This document shows, piece after piece, positions 35,935 to 48,373 of a DNA stretch of 64,000 nt. The first letter of the stretch is position 1, and every line of letters begins with the position of its first letter. The notes below the pieces were generated by a model. That model was not told where the DNA came from, did no database searches, and saw nothing but the letters and a program-made list of their open reading frames with translations. A program made the translations under genes and the position numbers. Source of the stretch: Trichosphaerium sp. ATCC 40318 (lineage: Eukaryota; Discosea; Flabellinia; Trichosidae); NCBI GenBank assembly GCA_038496445.1, contig JALMLS010000220.1, positions 1 to 64,000 on the forward strand, written 5' to 3'.

Positions 35935-38868
35935 TTACTCTAACTTTAAATCCTTTGCAACCATCTTTTGACAGATACCATGGTAAGTGCCTCTAATAGA
36001 AGCAAATAGATCCAATGCATCTTGTTTACCCATTTTACTATTGAATAATTCTCGGTACAACGGACGAGTGAACTTCATTCTACCTTGACCTAGATCAATA
36101 GTAAGTAAGCTTGCTACTTGTTCAACAAAAAAAACCCAAACACCATAAAAAATGTCCTTGTCACAAGTTTGCTTGTAAGAGAAATTGTTCGTATTAAGCG
36201 TTTCAAATACACGTGATTCAAAAATACAAACACGTGACAGCAGTTGGAGTTGATTGATTTTTTTTTCAAAAAAATTTCCAAGTGCGCACTCTTGAGGATA
36301 TGTAATGCCAATGGTACAACTTTCTTGTACTCTGCTTTGATACCAATTATACACCTTTATATAAAAGTCAGAAACATGCCACTACTTTCTCCTTCTGGAG
36401 AGCTAAAAGGTTGGATTTACCATCGGAAGATAACTTCGTAATTTTGAGACGTTGAGAACTTATAAGCGGCATCCATAGCATCTAGGGTCTTTTCACTTAA
36501 AGCTGGACCTGCCTTGAGTTTATCTAAGAATACTACAACTTGTTGAGAAGGCCATGAAGAGATATCACAAGAAGTGCTAGAATCCTTAGCCTAAACGAAG
36601 AAAGTCAGTTCATTGCAGTGTTTTAGGTTGTTCGTACCCATTTCTCTGCAAGATCGATACATTGTCTCTCCAGTGTATCATCAAAGTTAGGTTTTACAAC
36701 AGGCATACCAGGTTTGGTAAACCAAGTATTCCAATCTACTTTCTCAAGATCAGGAAATGATTTATGAGACTTGAAGTGATTCAAGAAAAACGCTTTAAAG
36801 TCTTCTGTTGTAAGGCACTTGTACTTATAGTTTTCTATAAACAAAATAGAAAGTTAGTGGTAAGAACGCAAACAGAGCAAGCGATTCTCGGTTTCTTCAA
36901 CGCAAAAAAAGCCAACGAAGAACTGAAGTTTTCTGATAGTAAAAAAAACCAAGAAAGTCGTACCAATGTAAGCGTTCAAGAAGCCCTCGAATTCCTCCTT
37001 TCCAGTGATACCTTGCAAATAATACAAGAATTGCATACCCTTGTCATAAGGCACAGAAGAGAATGCATCATCAGGGTCAATACCTAGTAGATAGTGTTAA
37101 ACAAATGGCAAAGATCATACGGCTTAAAAACAAAAAGTTATCATACCTTTAAGATCAGGAACAAGAGCTGTTAGAGGATTATCTGCTCCAAATGCATCAA
37201 CTGAACCTTGAAGTGCTGCATTACCTCTATATATTAATGAGTAGATGAGACAAAAGACAACATCAAAAATAAAAGATCAACGTACCTAATCGCACTAAAG
37301 TGGAACATTGGTTCACCCCGAACTCTGCCAATAATTTTACGTTCCAAGAACGTTGTAAACCCTTCATTGAGCTATAATAGAAGATACTTAGCGCACAAAG
37401 TACTACAAAACATACCACCAAAAAAAAAAGAGGTACACTTACCCAAAAGTGCTCCCAAGTCTTGTTAGTAACAAGGTTACCAAACCAACTACAAAAAAAT
37501 AAGCTCAACGTCATATTGATGATTAGTGTTTTATACCTATGGCTGATTTCATGTGCTACAACATCAACATTTGCTCTATCACCAGAAAGAACTGTAGGTG
37601 TGATGAACGTCTTTAAGAAATAAGTACGAACCGAAAAAAAAAAGAAAAAAAACATACCAAAGTTGGGTTTTCCATGCCACCGTAAGGGAAGCTAGGTGGA
37701 AGTAGAAGTATGTCGTACTTTCCCCCTAAGGTTAATATTAGCATGATAGTAGAGGGTATTTTTATAAACATGCACGTACAGACATAAGGTACTTTGACAA
37801 TTTCTTCAGCTGTTTTAATAAACATCTCAGTCTCATTAAACTCTTCTTCGCCCCTTGCAACCTACATAACTATTTTAATAACATGCGCATAGGAACCACT
37901 ATAATTACCGTTTCTGGTTCACTCCATACTTTACTTCTAGGACCAATATCACGTGACTCCAAATTACCTAAGAAGATGTCAAACTCAACGAAAAAAAAGC
38001 GTTAAAAAAATAAGCGTTGCTTTTTTCGCGTGAAAATCGAGCTTCACGTACCAATGGCGAGTGCAATGAGGTAGCTAGGCATAGGAATCTTTTGTTCAAA
38101 GTGATAGGTAACAGAATCACCGTTTTCAGTGCTTCCAGTGGAGAGGGCGGACATTAAAGCTACCAATGGTTTTTTTACTGTAATATCAGCTGTATATGGA
38201 GCTTTTGCCATTGGAGCATCCTGACATGGAACCATAGTACGAGCGTGAATGGCTTAAGCATGTTAGAGAAGTCTGTGTTAAAAAACTTTTGTTTTAAAAA
38301 AGTCCGTACCTTGACATTGAGTGAATAGGAATGGGTGCTTTTTGCCTGCTGTTTGATTGGCATCAAGCCATTGTAGAGCGGAGGCTACGTTGTGTTAGAA
38401 AAAGGACGTTAAGATACAATGTTTAATGTCATTACTTGCGTACCTTTTTCACTAGTTTCGTAGTATACACGGTGATGTGTTTTCGCGTTTTTTGCGACAG
38501 CGTCGAACGTTATTATTAGAGGTGTACCAAACACTTCGTGTGGCTCTCCCATAGAATACTAGGCGATGTAAGTAATAATTGGTCATGTAAAACGCACTTT
38601 AGCCTCTTTTTCAACAACGCCCGTTTCAGACGCAGTACAGCATGTTACCTTGCTGACTGTAATGTCTTTGGTATCAAGCACAAGTTTTGCGACGGAATCA
38701 GTGATTGCTTCAGCTTTTACCTCAACATAGCCTCTTAAAACCTAATCACGCTATTAACATGCGTATTATAGAGCTCTGTCATGCCTTCCTGTCAAAGTCT
38801 GCTACGAGCGCCAAATGATAAGATTTAGCCCCCAATTCATTGCAATTGCTAAGAGAGTTTGGATCCAT
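35935..38868 (-). CDS. LTA4H: M1-family metallopeptidase, leukotriene A4 hydrolase/aminopeptidase type
   Basis: It begins [20 protein letters not shown], the expected start of the LTA4H branch. Family motifs follow in order: [36 protein letters not shown], the exopeptidase motif [11 protein letters not shown], the zinc site [13 protein letters not shown] with the third ligand in WEHFWLNEGF, then [16 protein letters not shown] and the C-terminal helical domain ([22 protein letters not shown]). The catalytic residues look intact, so it should be an active cytosolic aminopeptidase; epoxide hydrolase activity cannot be judged. About 15 introns. The first junction (GACAGGAAG|GCATGA...GATTAG) only works as a GC-AG intron. 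Confidence 0.88.
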
Positions 38869-38954
38869 TGTATAAGATGCTGTTTCCAGTAGTTTAAAAC
38901 AAACACTAACTACGACTTAACGCGATATTAAGTTTATTCCCTTTAAAGCGCTCC
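38869..38954. promoter_or_regulatory. Very short divergent promoter, LTA4H / kinase-like gene
   Basis: Only 86 bp separate the two start codons, so both transcripts must start within or very near this stretch. No TATA box is evident. Confidence 0.5.
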
Positions 38955-40440
38955 ATGTCCGCAATACAGGATTACAAGATGCTAACAGCATTGGGTAAAG
39001 GGTATCAACGCAACGTACAACGTTTAAAGTTACTTAAATGCACACAGGGCATACAACACGTGTTTTAAAGCAAAAAACAAGTCAACTGGCGAGATTGTTG
39101 CTATTAAAAGAACAAGCATAACTGACAACAATTATTGGAAGAAACGTGATTTAAAGCCATTCCATAACAAATACACGTTAAGATTCATCTCTGGTTTCAT
39201 CCACAAAAGCTCATTCTTGGTACAGCTCGTTTCTTGCTGAACAGTATCCATTGACTTGGATTATCAAAAAAATTATCAATATTGGTCATATTTTACAGGC
39301 ACTTACATACGGTCATCAGGAGGTGGCACTTATTACGTACTGATTTTCTTTTATTTGGCATCCCAAGTTGTAGGAATCTACACCCTAAACAGGTATCCGC
39401 TGGAAGGCTAGTACTGTAGTAGTACTGAACACAAAGACGGAAATATTGAAACTTTTTTGATAATCCAAGTGTCAGACCTTGCACCACATTTTACTAATGA
39501 TGTTCTTTTCTATAGTGTGTAACAGAGTATATCAGCCATTCTGTTCTAAATATTAGAAAATATCATGCATTTAATGAAGGTCAAATAGCCAGAGTACTTA
39601 ACAATGTGGTAAAAGCACTAGTGTACATACATGAAAAGGGTATAGTACATAAAAAAGTACAAGCAAGTACGTCTCTTTTATTACCCTAATGGTTTGTGTA
39701 TTGTTGTGTTGTTGCGTTTAACCATGTTACAAAAAGAGAATATATTCATTGATGCAGATGGTAACTCCAAACTGGGTGTGTAACTGGTGCAATTTTTTCA
39801 ACAGAAAAAAGTTGTAGTGTTTAAATCTGACATTTGTTTGAAGGCTTACCCAATCTCCATGAAAATCCTTCCGTAAGTCAAAGAATGTTTGATTGTTCCT
39901 AACCACTTGATGTTTACTTAATAAAGTAATTAGGTTTATGACGCAATCTATTGGTGTTCTCCAGAAGCTATTACTGATCGTACTTTTACTGTACTGGTTT
40001 TTTTTCCATGTTTGTTTCTGGGAGACTCACGTTATACATATTTGTAGAAAAAGCATGACATGTGGTCATTGGGTATAACTGCATTAGAATTAGCAGATCT
40101 AGTACCTCCATTAATTAACTCATATGGTGCTGCTATGGTATGAGTTGTGATTTATGAATAGTACATTTATGTAAAGAAGGTTTTTTCCCAAATCGTTTTA
40201 AATGCACCACCACGAGTTAAGTGTGAAGAAATGTGGACAAGTAACTTCATTTCATTTTTGGAGAGATGCTTAAAGAAAAATCCAGAGGACAGATACTCAT
40301 CAAAGCAAGCATTGAATGTACAAAAAAACTAACAGTAGTAATAGTCAGCTGTTCTTACAGATTTTTAGGATAGATTTTTGGCTGTGGGTAAGCACCAAGG
40401 AAACAAAATTTTGATGGATCTTATATCCAAATTATCTTGA
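38955..40440 (+). CDS. Protein kinase-like domain, probable pseudokinase
   Basis: A single kinase fold with about nine introns. The Gly-rich loop (MLTALGKGAYNT) and the VAIK lysine (TGEIVAIKRTSI) are present, as are the APE-like segment YWCSPEAITDRTF, subdomain IX (KHDMWSLGITALELADLVPP) and the C-lobe end (FLERCLKKNPEDRYSS). The catalytic loop reads VHKKVQA(K/S)N in place of HRDLKxxN, so the catalytic Asp is gone. After NSKLG no DFG is found. It therefore resembles a STE/MST-type kinase that has lost catalysis. Exons in the middle (39,180-39,480) are hard to define and include a possible 25-nt intron at 39220-39244, so partial decay is an alternative to a functional pseudokinase. Confidence 0.55.
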
Positions 40441-40558
40441 GTATTGATAAAATTATAAGTATTTGTTATTATCATAAACAATGATGAAATATAAAACCCG
40501 CAATACGTTATTCATCAGATTTTTTTTACTTTTTTTTTATGAGATTTGTTGTTCCCTT

Positions 40559-42220
40559 CTATCGTTGTTCCCATAATCCAATATTGTCAGGCATGTAAGG
40601 TACAGTAACAGTAGCAAAATTCTCCTTGTAATTTTCTCTGTGCATGTTTCTTAAAGCAATACGTAACCGATATGTATCTACAAAAACATCGCTTGTTTGC
40701 CTGTACAAAGAACAACATTCACCTTTAAAATACCATGAGTTTAAAGTGATACAATTACAAAGAATTTAATAATGTACTTGAGTCCTTGCCCCACTCACAC
40801 GCCCAGCGGGCTTCATCATTCTTTGAAGGAGATGGACAAAAATCATGAAACGTTGAGTGCTTGAATTTACCAGTATTTAGTTGACTGTAGTACCTAAAGT
40901 TTACATGTAAATTAATATACTTTGTACAACTAGTCACGTGATACAATAAATTTAAAAAACCAGTGTACGTTAAATTCATAGAAGCAGCGAAATGCATGTT
41001 ATCTTGGCTCACTGTGCTATCCCGATGAAACATTTCTAGTATACCAGATCCTAGAAGAGAAGGTTAAACAAGTTTTCAGTACCAAGATAGAGATACAAGT
41101 GTAATGGTTAGCAGCTTAGTTTGTACATAAAATTGTGTCAAAAGTCATTTATTCAAATTATTGCAATGCGCATGGTGTAAAAGAACAAGCAACTAAATGG
41201 TTTTTGACAGAAAAAACTGAGGTACCTTTCGATGCCCATAGTATGCTTATAGATGTATGATGTGTCATGAGTATAGCAGAAGCGCTGTTAATATGTGCGA
41301 TAATATTAGGAAGACTTGTGTTATGTAGGTACACAATCGTATAATTGACATTTTCAATTGCATCTATACCATCAATAACCCACCATTCATTTAAAAATCT
41401 ATTATTGGATGAACTGAAAAGAGCAACAATATTATTCCTTGGAGATTCTTCGACCTCTTTGATATGGAAAGCATTGTACACATGTCTCTTATAAGAAGCA
41501 ATAAAATCATTGCTTAGTTTAGATACATGTACTTGAGGTACACCAACAAGAATTGATTGAAGGTGAATTGTATCTGGAAAATCTTGTATCCAAAGTACTC
41601 TTTCCTCACCAAATACTCCACCCAATTGATCTTTTAATAAATCACGTGATTCATCTTTTTTATTTGAACCAACAAGTAAAAGAATATTATCAACTACCTA
41701 CCAGTGTCATTAAGTTGTTTTTGAAGGTGGAAAACTAAAAAGGCTTTGCCTGTTAGATTAAATTGATCAAGTAAAACAAAAACAGGAAGAACACACTTGT
41801 TATGTATCAGTACGGTATCTATGAGTACAATTAGTAAAGACATTAGATAAGTGTAAAAGAGTCACCATTGACATTGCAATTGGGCAATACGATAGCTGTT
41901 TTTTGAAACGTCTTTGATAATAGCGGTACTTCCTTATCAACAAGTTCAAAGTATGGTTTCTTCACAAAAAATACAATGTCAGCTAACGAACAAAAAAACT
42001 CATCTCGTACATTTTCATAAGGCGGTTTAAGTACTTGATCCCTTTCTGCTAGCCAATCTTCGGGTGATACATCTCTATGCATATGAAAAACGCCACCAGT
42101 AACGTAAACATCTTCAAACAAGATTACTTCTTAACACATCGATAAAAATACGCTACACGTACCATTTATTCGACACGTGCGCCCGATATGAGGATGAGAG
42201 CTTTGACACGTGATAACCAT
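40559..42220 (-). CDS. GT61/DUF563-type glycosyltransferase-like protein
   Basis: Exons read in order: an N-terminus from ATG 42220, FEDVYVTGGVFHMHRDVSPE, VLLDQFNLTGKAFLVFHL, DNILLLVGSNKKDESRDLL, then GKAFLV-type strands, RVLWIQDFPD, NNIVALFSSSNNRFLNEWWV, NIIAHINSASAILMTHHTSI with ILWASKGSGILEMFHRD, and a C-terminal block ending NIGLWEQR. The layout resembles GT61/DUF563 glycosyltransferases (EOGT and plant xylosyltransferase-like), where the region around the HGAG motif precedes a hydrophobic strand and an E-x-F/P step. Here the HGAG position reads THHTSI, so the match is divergent. One base is missing near 41,697 between NDT and VVDN. No signal peptide is obvious at this start. Confidence 0.5.
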
Positions 42221-42487
42221 GTTATTACTCTAGTATAATTTGGTACTTTCATCAAATACTGAGTGTTTCACGCACGTATGAGCGTATTTTGATGCCAATC
42301 TGGTTCGTGCTTGTGTAAACAATATATAATGTGCTTAAAACCATAACAAACGCTGCGAGTTTATATATCGTGCGTCTGGGTGATATCGAAAGACATTTTG
42401 AAAGCATTCTGTGGTTGCGCAGATTTTTTTGGTTTTTTGAACCTTAATTGTTGCGTATTGGACTTAAATTAGAAGAAACGCTGCATA
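42221..42487. promoter_or_regulatory. Divergent promoter region
   Basis: 267 bp between divergent starts. It holds an ATATATAAT string near 42,322 that could act as a TATA element. Two CACGTG sites lie just inside the left gene's 5' end (about 42175 and 42208). Confidence 0.4.
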
Positions 42488-43252
42488 ATGAGCGCCACTC
42501 GTAAACGCACACGCGTAGGGCACGCAGCGCTACCAAAACCTGTGTCATCAGAGGACATACAACCTACGGAGCAGCCTCAAGAACTACCTAAGGAGCAACC
42601 TAAGGAGCAACCTAAGGAGCAAACTAAGACTACGAGAGATGAACAGAACGAAAAAGCGCCTTCAACAGGCCTAGTTGCACTATTAATCGCAAACAGAAAA
42701 GTACTCATCACGGTGGTTATTTTCCTATTTGTAGTGTTTTGGGCGGCAAGTAGAGAAGAAGTAACCGATATACACGTTTATGATGGCCCAGGATCGCAAG
42801 AAGGCATAGCAGTGATGGGTGAGGAGCTGTGGGATATTTTAATGAACGCTAAACGATCCTTGACGATTCCGCAACTTAGAGCACAGTGCAAAATGTTTAT
42901 ACGCGCCAAGCATGAGCTATCTCCCATTGCCAGCGTAGATTGCCTCAGAAAACAATCGTGGTATGATAATTTGTTCACAGTAGGTAAAATGGTGATTGGA
43001 GGTGACGAAGAAGAGCACTGTGGGTACACTGATGAGCTAGAGCAATGTGTAGTCGTTTACGCAAAAATCGCAAATCAGATAGAACACATAAAAGAGCAAT
43101 ACACCATCTACAGAGGCGTAATAGACTTTTTTACAAAGATAGACCTCCTTTCAGATGAGTACATGGACAAAATGGGTTACGACAAATCTCTCAGAGTGCG
43201 TACGCACCAGAAGTACCCAGATGATAAAAAGCACCAGGAGGAGGAAAAATAA
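42488..43252 (+). CDS. Single-pass membrane protein of unknown function, intronless
   Basis: 254 codons in one exon. The cytosolic N-terminus contains a short tandem repeat (KEQP repeated three to four times, encoded by 12-nt units near 42,590-42,625). One membrane helix follows (VLITVVIFLFVVFWAA). The lumenal part is mostly helical with four or five cysteines (AQCKMFIRAKHE, VDCLRKQSWY, EEHCGYTDELEQCVVV) and a highly charged end (HQEEEK). Type II topology is likely. I recognise no family. Confidence 0.6.
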   Translation: MSATRKRTRVGHAALPKPVSSEDIQPTEQPQELPKEQPKEQPKEQTKTTRDEQNEKAPSTGLVALLIANRKVLITVVIFLFVVFWAASREEVTDIHVYDGPGSQEGIAVMGEELWDILMNAKRSLTIPQLRAQCKMFIRAKHELSPIASVDCLRKQSWYDNLFTVGKMVIGGDEEEHCGYTDELEQCVVVYAKIANQIEHIKEQYTIYRGVIDFFTKIDLLSDEYMDKMGYDKSLRVRTHQKYPDDKKHQEEEK

Positions 43253-43437
43253 AAAAAAAAAACAAATCTCGATCAGGACTTCAAAGAAAAATGCATAAAA
43301 AGCGGGGTAGTCTTGTGGTGTGAACATATTTAAATAAAAAGAAAAACCATTCCAAAAAAAAAATGAAAAACTTTCGGGACTTACTATTTTTATTGGTTGG
43401 TTTTTTGTTTTTCTTTTTTTTGTCCGTTAGTTTTTTT

Positions 43438-46337
43438 TTAGCTTACTACCTCGTATTCCTTCTTCCTTTGTCTCATTTTCTTTTTTATGCATGACACAGT
43501 GAATATACTTACGTATAGTATAAAACCAAGTCCAAATATACCAGCTAAGAGTACCCATGCCTATAAAAAAAAAACACTTTAAAAAATAACTTTTTGTTGT
43601 ATTGAACTGTTCTCAATTTATCCCATATGTCGACACAACAATGCATGTAAACCGTTCACACTACCAATGAGTATGGTTTTGGCACGCGTGTAATTTAAAA
43701 ATGGCATATTTTTGAAATGAAAAGTTTTGGTTTGTGAAAAAACATATAAAGTAACTCTATCTACGTACACGTTGATCCTTTGATAACTTTCCCCACCAAT
43801 TTAATTTTTTTGAATATCACATGGGTTACCAAATACAATCTCACCAGTACCTGGTGGATCTCTAACACTCGGATTTGTAATCGTCATAATATCTAATAAA
43901 TCACCACATCTATTTTGATACAAAACCAATTATTACTCATGCTTATGCGCTTGGAAATATACTTACATTGTTCTATTGGTTTCTCCAGGTATTTTGGGGT
44001 TCACATAGCCACAAAAAAGGAACGGAGAACCAGAATCTACGACTAAAAGTGAGTATCTATAATTTATTTCAATAAGGAAAAAAAGATTGTTTTTTCTTGA
44101 ACTTCTGGTGCCACTCATACTTGGTACTTTAAAAACCTACATACCTGTAGTGATAGCAGGATAATAAGCAATAAACTCCAAACACGCTTCATCAGTTGAT
44201 GCAATACCAAACTTAGTTGCGTTCTTTCTAGCTAAAACAAAATAATTACATTGGTGGTTGTCAACAAATTTATGCGTACTTGAAGTTTCATATGAGCAAT
44301 GAGTATTTATGGAGTCTCCTGGACGTATTGTCCTATTTACAGGAGCTATTTGTTGCCAATCAACATTGAAAAAGTCAGCAAGGTTGAAAGTAGTAGGTTC
44401 TTCTTCTCCTTTCCGTTGTGTGCTCCATACTTGCTTACCAGTTTCGTGCATGTGCTAAAAAATGCTTAAATCCACTTCTAGAATAGTTTGACATACGAGC
44501 ATATCAGAGAATACAAAAATCTCGGTTTTAAACTTCTTTGTGCACTCTGATGGGCAAGAAACCTCATATTCTACTGACGAGTTTGCTGGTATGCTGCTGA
44601 GAGTATATATAGGGTCACCCAATACCATCATTGCTGAAAAATAAAGTAAAAAAACAACACTTACAAAACAATAACTTATCGCAAGGTTTAGGGCACATAC
44701 CAGCATTGTTAGGACGTAATTTTGTTGTATACCATATCTTGATTCCAGAGGAATCAATAATATTTTTTGTAGCCTGCGTATTGTCATATTGTACCTAAGA
44801 TACAAGTTAAAAGACAAAATGATGGTATGAAGAAAAACAAAAAAGAGGCTATCGACTATTTTATGATCCTTACCTCAAATACAACGTGTGTTGCTGAATT
44901 TTGCTCACTAGATCCCATTAGGAAGCCAGCAGCTTCTGGAAGATATATACTGCCCTAGTACAATTAGTTAAAAATACTGCGACGTTAGAGAACTAGGCTT
45001 CTCCAATGCAGAGAAAAAGAATTTCGTAAAACCCGCACCCCACCGCTAGCCCAACTATACAAAAGATCAGTACAGTTTGCAGTTGGTTCACTTAATATTG
45101 GTTCGCATTGTTGAGCATTAGTGTATTGTTGCCATGCTACACATAAACTTAATAAAATCCAGATTTTGTGAGTAAATTTACAAAAAAAAAACACCAACCT
45201 GACCCTTCAGACGGAGAGCAGATATGAACAAGAAAACTATATATAACACCTTCAGACTCCTTAATAACAGTTACGCAATTTAAATCCACTGGGAAATCAA
45301 TTCAAAGTGAGAAATACGTACTGGTTGGATTAAAGGATCAATTCTGATAATATGTGCTTTTTCCACTTCTGCAGTACTTGTAAGTACACATAACACTACT
45401 TCAATGCATCTTACCTGGAAGTGTGAACGATTGACATGTATTATTTGCTGTGCCCTTATTGATTGTAATGTTAGGCATTCTTAGTTCATGACTTTTTAAT
45501 TTGTCATCGTTGGGATCCCAAGGGTTCTTTCCCCAGAATCTTACTGTAGTAGATCCTCTATGATCTTTATCTGAAGGATGAGGTAATGAAACGTTTGAAG
45601 ATGCACCAATAGCCCATATGACGCTTTAAACAACAGTAAACAGAACGCTTCTACTCGTGTTTTTTTTTTTTGAAAAATTGTTTGACACGTGTGGCTCTTA
45701 CCGATTGTCTCCTTCGACTATATCGCGATCCTGAGGATCTCCAGTTTCGAATGCACGTTTGACTTCAAAGGTAGAATATCCATCATTCCTACAAGGATAA
45801 TAACCTTGTTAGAACCCGAGTTCCTAGCTCAAAGACGACATACTCTTCACTTCTAATAAGCACCCAGTTTTGACATGTATCCAGTTCAGGTTGCGCAAAA
45901 TCGAGTGCGTGTCTATCTGTCAATTCACCCGTACCATTTGACATGCGTAGCATTACAATATCAGCGCCTTGCATGAATTTAGAAACTAAAGTGTCAGAAA
46001 AAATTGTTCTACCTGGCATTGCGCCTGTCGCGAGCGCAGCAATACCTTACAAGGTGTTAGCCGTATTGTTAAAGAAACACTCACCAAAACCAACCCAAAC
46101 GTTTGTGGCATGGGCTCTTATCGCCATAAATACCTCTGAGGACGCAGTGCTTACGTTCCAATACAATTCAAATCGACCTGGAAAAAGTACCTGCTTGTTT
46201 TCATAGTCTGATGGCGAAAATGCGTATATACCCGCCAATAGAGTCGCAACAAGCAGTATATTAACTATTCGGAGAAACCTACGGAGACATTTAACGATAT
46301 GATAACTAGAACAGCGTTGTACATATTGATTGCACAA
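43438..46337 (-). CDS. DOMON + copper type II monooxygenase homologue (DBH/MOXD1-like), probable pseudoenzyme
   Basis: A signal-anchor-like N-terminus (VNILLVATLLAGIYAFSPSD) precedes a DOMON domain (LFPGRFELYWNVS, HATNVWVGFG, GAMPGRTIFSD, LTDRHALDFAQPELDTCQNW). The copper monooxygenase N-domain follows (CQSFTLP, KAHIIRIDPLIQPT, LLYSWASGG, VVFEVQYDNTQ, DSSGIKIWYTTKLRPNNA), then the C-domain (LHMHETGKQVWSTQ, IRPGDSINTHCSYE, STDEACLEFIAYYP) and a C-terminal membrane helix (AWVLLAGIFGLGFILY) with tail KMRQRKKEYEVVS. In active DBH/PHM enzymes the CuH site uses an HH pair plus a later His and the CuM site uses HxH plus Met. Here only HxH (HMH) is kept: HH reads YS, EVHY reads EVQY and DEMC reads DEAC. 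About 14 introns, one as short as 33 nt. One base is missing in an A run near 43,807. The exact start is uncertain. Confidence 0.7.
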
Positions 46338-46582
46338 AAAATAGCGCAGGCGAGCGAGCTACGCCGTTTCAATTACGTTTTATTAAGTACTTTTCTTTGG
46401 AATAAGGACAGGCGCGTGTCAACTTTTCGCTTGCCGGGTAGCTGGTATAGAACACGCCGTTAACATCATCTATTACTTACGGGTATGCTCGCAGTAATAA
46501 AACAGTTGGAAACAACTAAATACAACTAAAGCGTTTTTTGGTTAAGGTACCCAATATAAAGTTCGACAGCTTGTAAAACATC

Positions 46583-47142
46583 ATGACGATATTCAACTTT
46601 TATATTTACACAAAGACTGGCCGTTGTATTTTCTACAAAGAATGGAACTTTGGTAATACAGCTCCAGATAGTCGTAAAGAAATACAACAACTCATGTGGG
46701 GTCTTGCCAAGGCGTTAAATTCATTTGTTAAAAAAACGTCACCAACATAGTGCGTAAATACGCCATAAATGCTAGTTTTCGCGTGCTCACGATGTTAGTT
46801 GCGAAGGATTTACTAGCTACGTTACAAGTACTTACAAGCTTCATTTTTTCGAGTCTGCCACCGGCGTAAAGTTCATTATAAACACAGGTACAACTACATA
46901 AGCTCTGCAGTCATAAAAAAAAATTGTTCGTTGTGTTTTTCCTTTAAAATCAAACAAAACAACACTAAAACAGCGTAGACCCAAAAGTTTCAAGTATGCA
47001 GAGTCAATTACATCGTATTTATCGTGATTTCTTTGTGGAATACGTTGTAAAAAATCCATTGTACAAACTCAACGAACCTGTCGACTGTGTCCTTTTTGAG
47101 GACGCCATAGAAGAGTTTGTCACATCCTTACCATTCTTTTAA
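46583..47142 (+). CDS. TRAPPC1: TRAPP complex subunit 1 (TRAPPC1/Bet5)
   Basis: It starts MTIFNFYIYTKTGRCIFYKE, the longin/sybindin N-terminus of TRAPPC1, and continues LMWGLAKALNSFVKKTSPT, TSYVTSTYKLHFFESATGVK with FIINT, and LHRIYRDFFVEYVVKNPLYK, ending FVTSLPFF before TAA. TRAPPC1 is a core subunit of the Rab1 GEF complexes that act in ER-to-Golgi and intra-Golgi traffic. Two introns at about 46,750-46,800 (GTGCGT...GTTAG) and 46,888-46,984 (GTACAA...GCGTAG) keep phase. The protein is complete and of normal length. Confidence 0.92.
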
Positions 47143-47373
47143 GCCTCTGCAAGTCCTCTGTGCAGCTCAAGCGCCGCAAACAAAGCAAAAGTAAACAAAA
47201 AACTTCATGTAAAAAAACCAACAAAAATAAACTTGTACTACACGCCAGACGCATGGATGTAGTGATAAAAATATCTTTCTGTCTCTCATTTATTTGTTTG
47301 GTTCAAATTTGTTGAAAACATCATTTTGACAGGTGTCAAAGATGACAATCCTGCAATGTAATATTTTTAGAGT

Positions 47374-48093
47374 TTATTGTGATTTACTCTTGAGTAATGC
47401 TTTCTCTGCATCTGTCAAGTCGCTAAAACGCGTAAGGGGTTAATATCTTATTGTATGCGTACCTGACAAGTTTGAAATAGGAACACATGTTCAACTTGAC
47501 GTAGAAGCATTCTGGTTCACCGTTAGGACCTTTGGCGATAGTAGAGGATTCGTGAGGGATTACAACAAGGTATCTGAGATATACAAATTAATTCAATACA
47601 TATTACATGAAAAGTGGCGACAAGCGCGTCCGCTGGTAGTTTTGTACGTACGGTTCCGCTAGGAAGAACTCTGTCAAACAAGGATCAGTTGCTTGCTGTG
47701 GGATAGTTGCAACGACAATTCCAGAGCCATGACCCTTCATCAATTTCGTTAACAGTGGGATATAACGCGGTTTAATCGTACCTGGTATATTTTCAAGACG
47801 TTTGCCATGTACGCGTCGCCAGCGCCGTGATTAGAGCTAGAGGTCCTAAAATCGATTAATTTGAGACCAAGAGTTGGACAGTACAACACGCACATGTTTA
47901 TTTGCATGATCAACGAACCGTTTGTCGCGAAGCCGCTTGCCAACGAACTACATACACTACAGTGGGAGGGAATACATGTAGCAGCTTTAGGGCAGCTATG
48001 ACAATCAGCGCAAGCTGCAGGCGCTGTATCTTGTAGGTTAAGAGCAGCAACTATAGCAATTAAGAAAATTCCGGCGTAGATGATCCGTTTCAT
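47374..48093 (-). CDS. Secreted cysteine-rich protein of unknown function
   Basis: The signal peptide is MKRIIYAGIFLIAIVAALNL. A cysteine-dense start follows (CADCHSCPKAATCIPSHC, CSVCSSL), then LIMQINMCVLYCPTLGLKLI, NHGAGDAYMANVLKIYQ, HGSGIVVATIPQQATDPCLT and later segments with LVVIPHESSTIAKGPNG and CFYVKLNMCSYFKL, ending LKSKSQ. About three introns. The protein is probably extracellular or vacuolar. I recognise no family. Confidence 0.55.
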
Positions 48094-48373
48094 GGTTGGT
48101 TTGGTTTAAGTGCGTTTTTGTACAAATTGTACACAAAAACGCAAGCACAACCCCTTTGTACGTCAAAAACTATAAATTGGCACTTTACAAGTTGGTACAA
48201 TTGACAATTGAAGAACTCGTTGGTTTTTTAACAGCAGACTATATAGTGTTGGTCTAGTACTATTGGTGAGGCGATACTAGACATTATTGTGCTTTATTTG
48301 GCACTTTCCCTTTACAAGCATGTCAATACAAAGACACACGCGCGAACACTCTTCCAAACGTGTATATTAGCGA

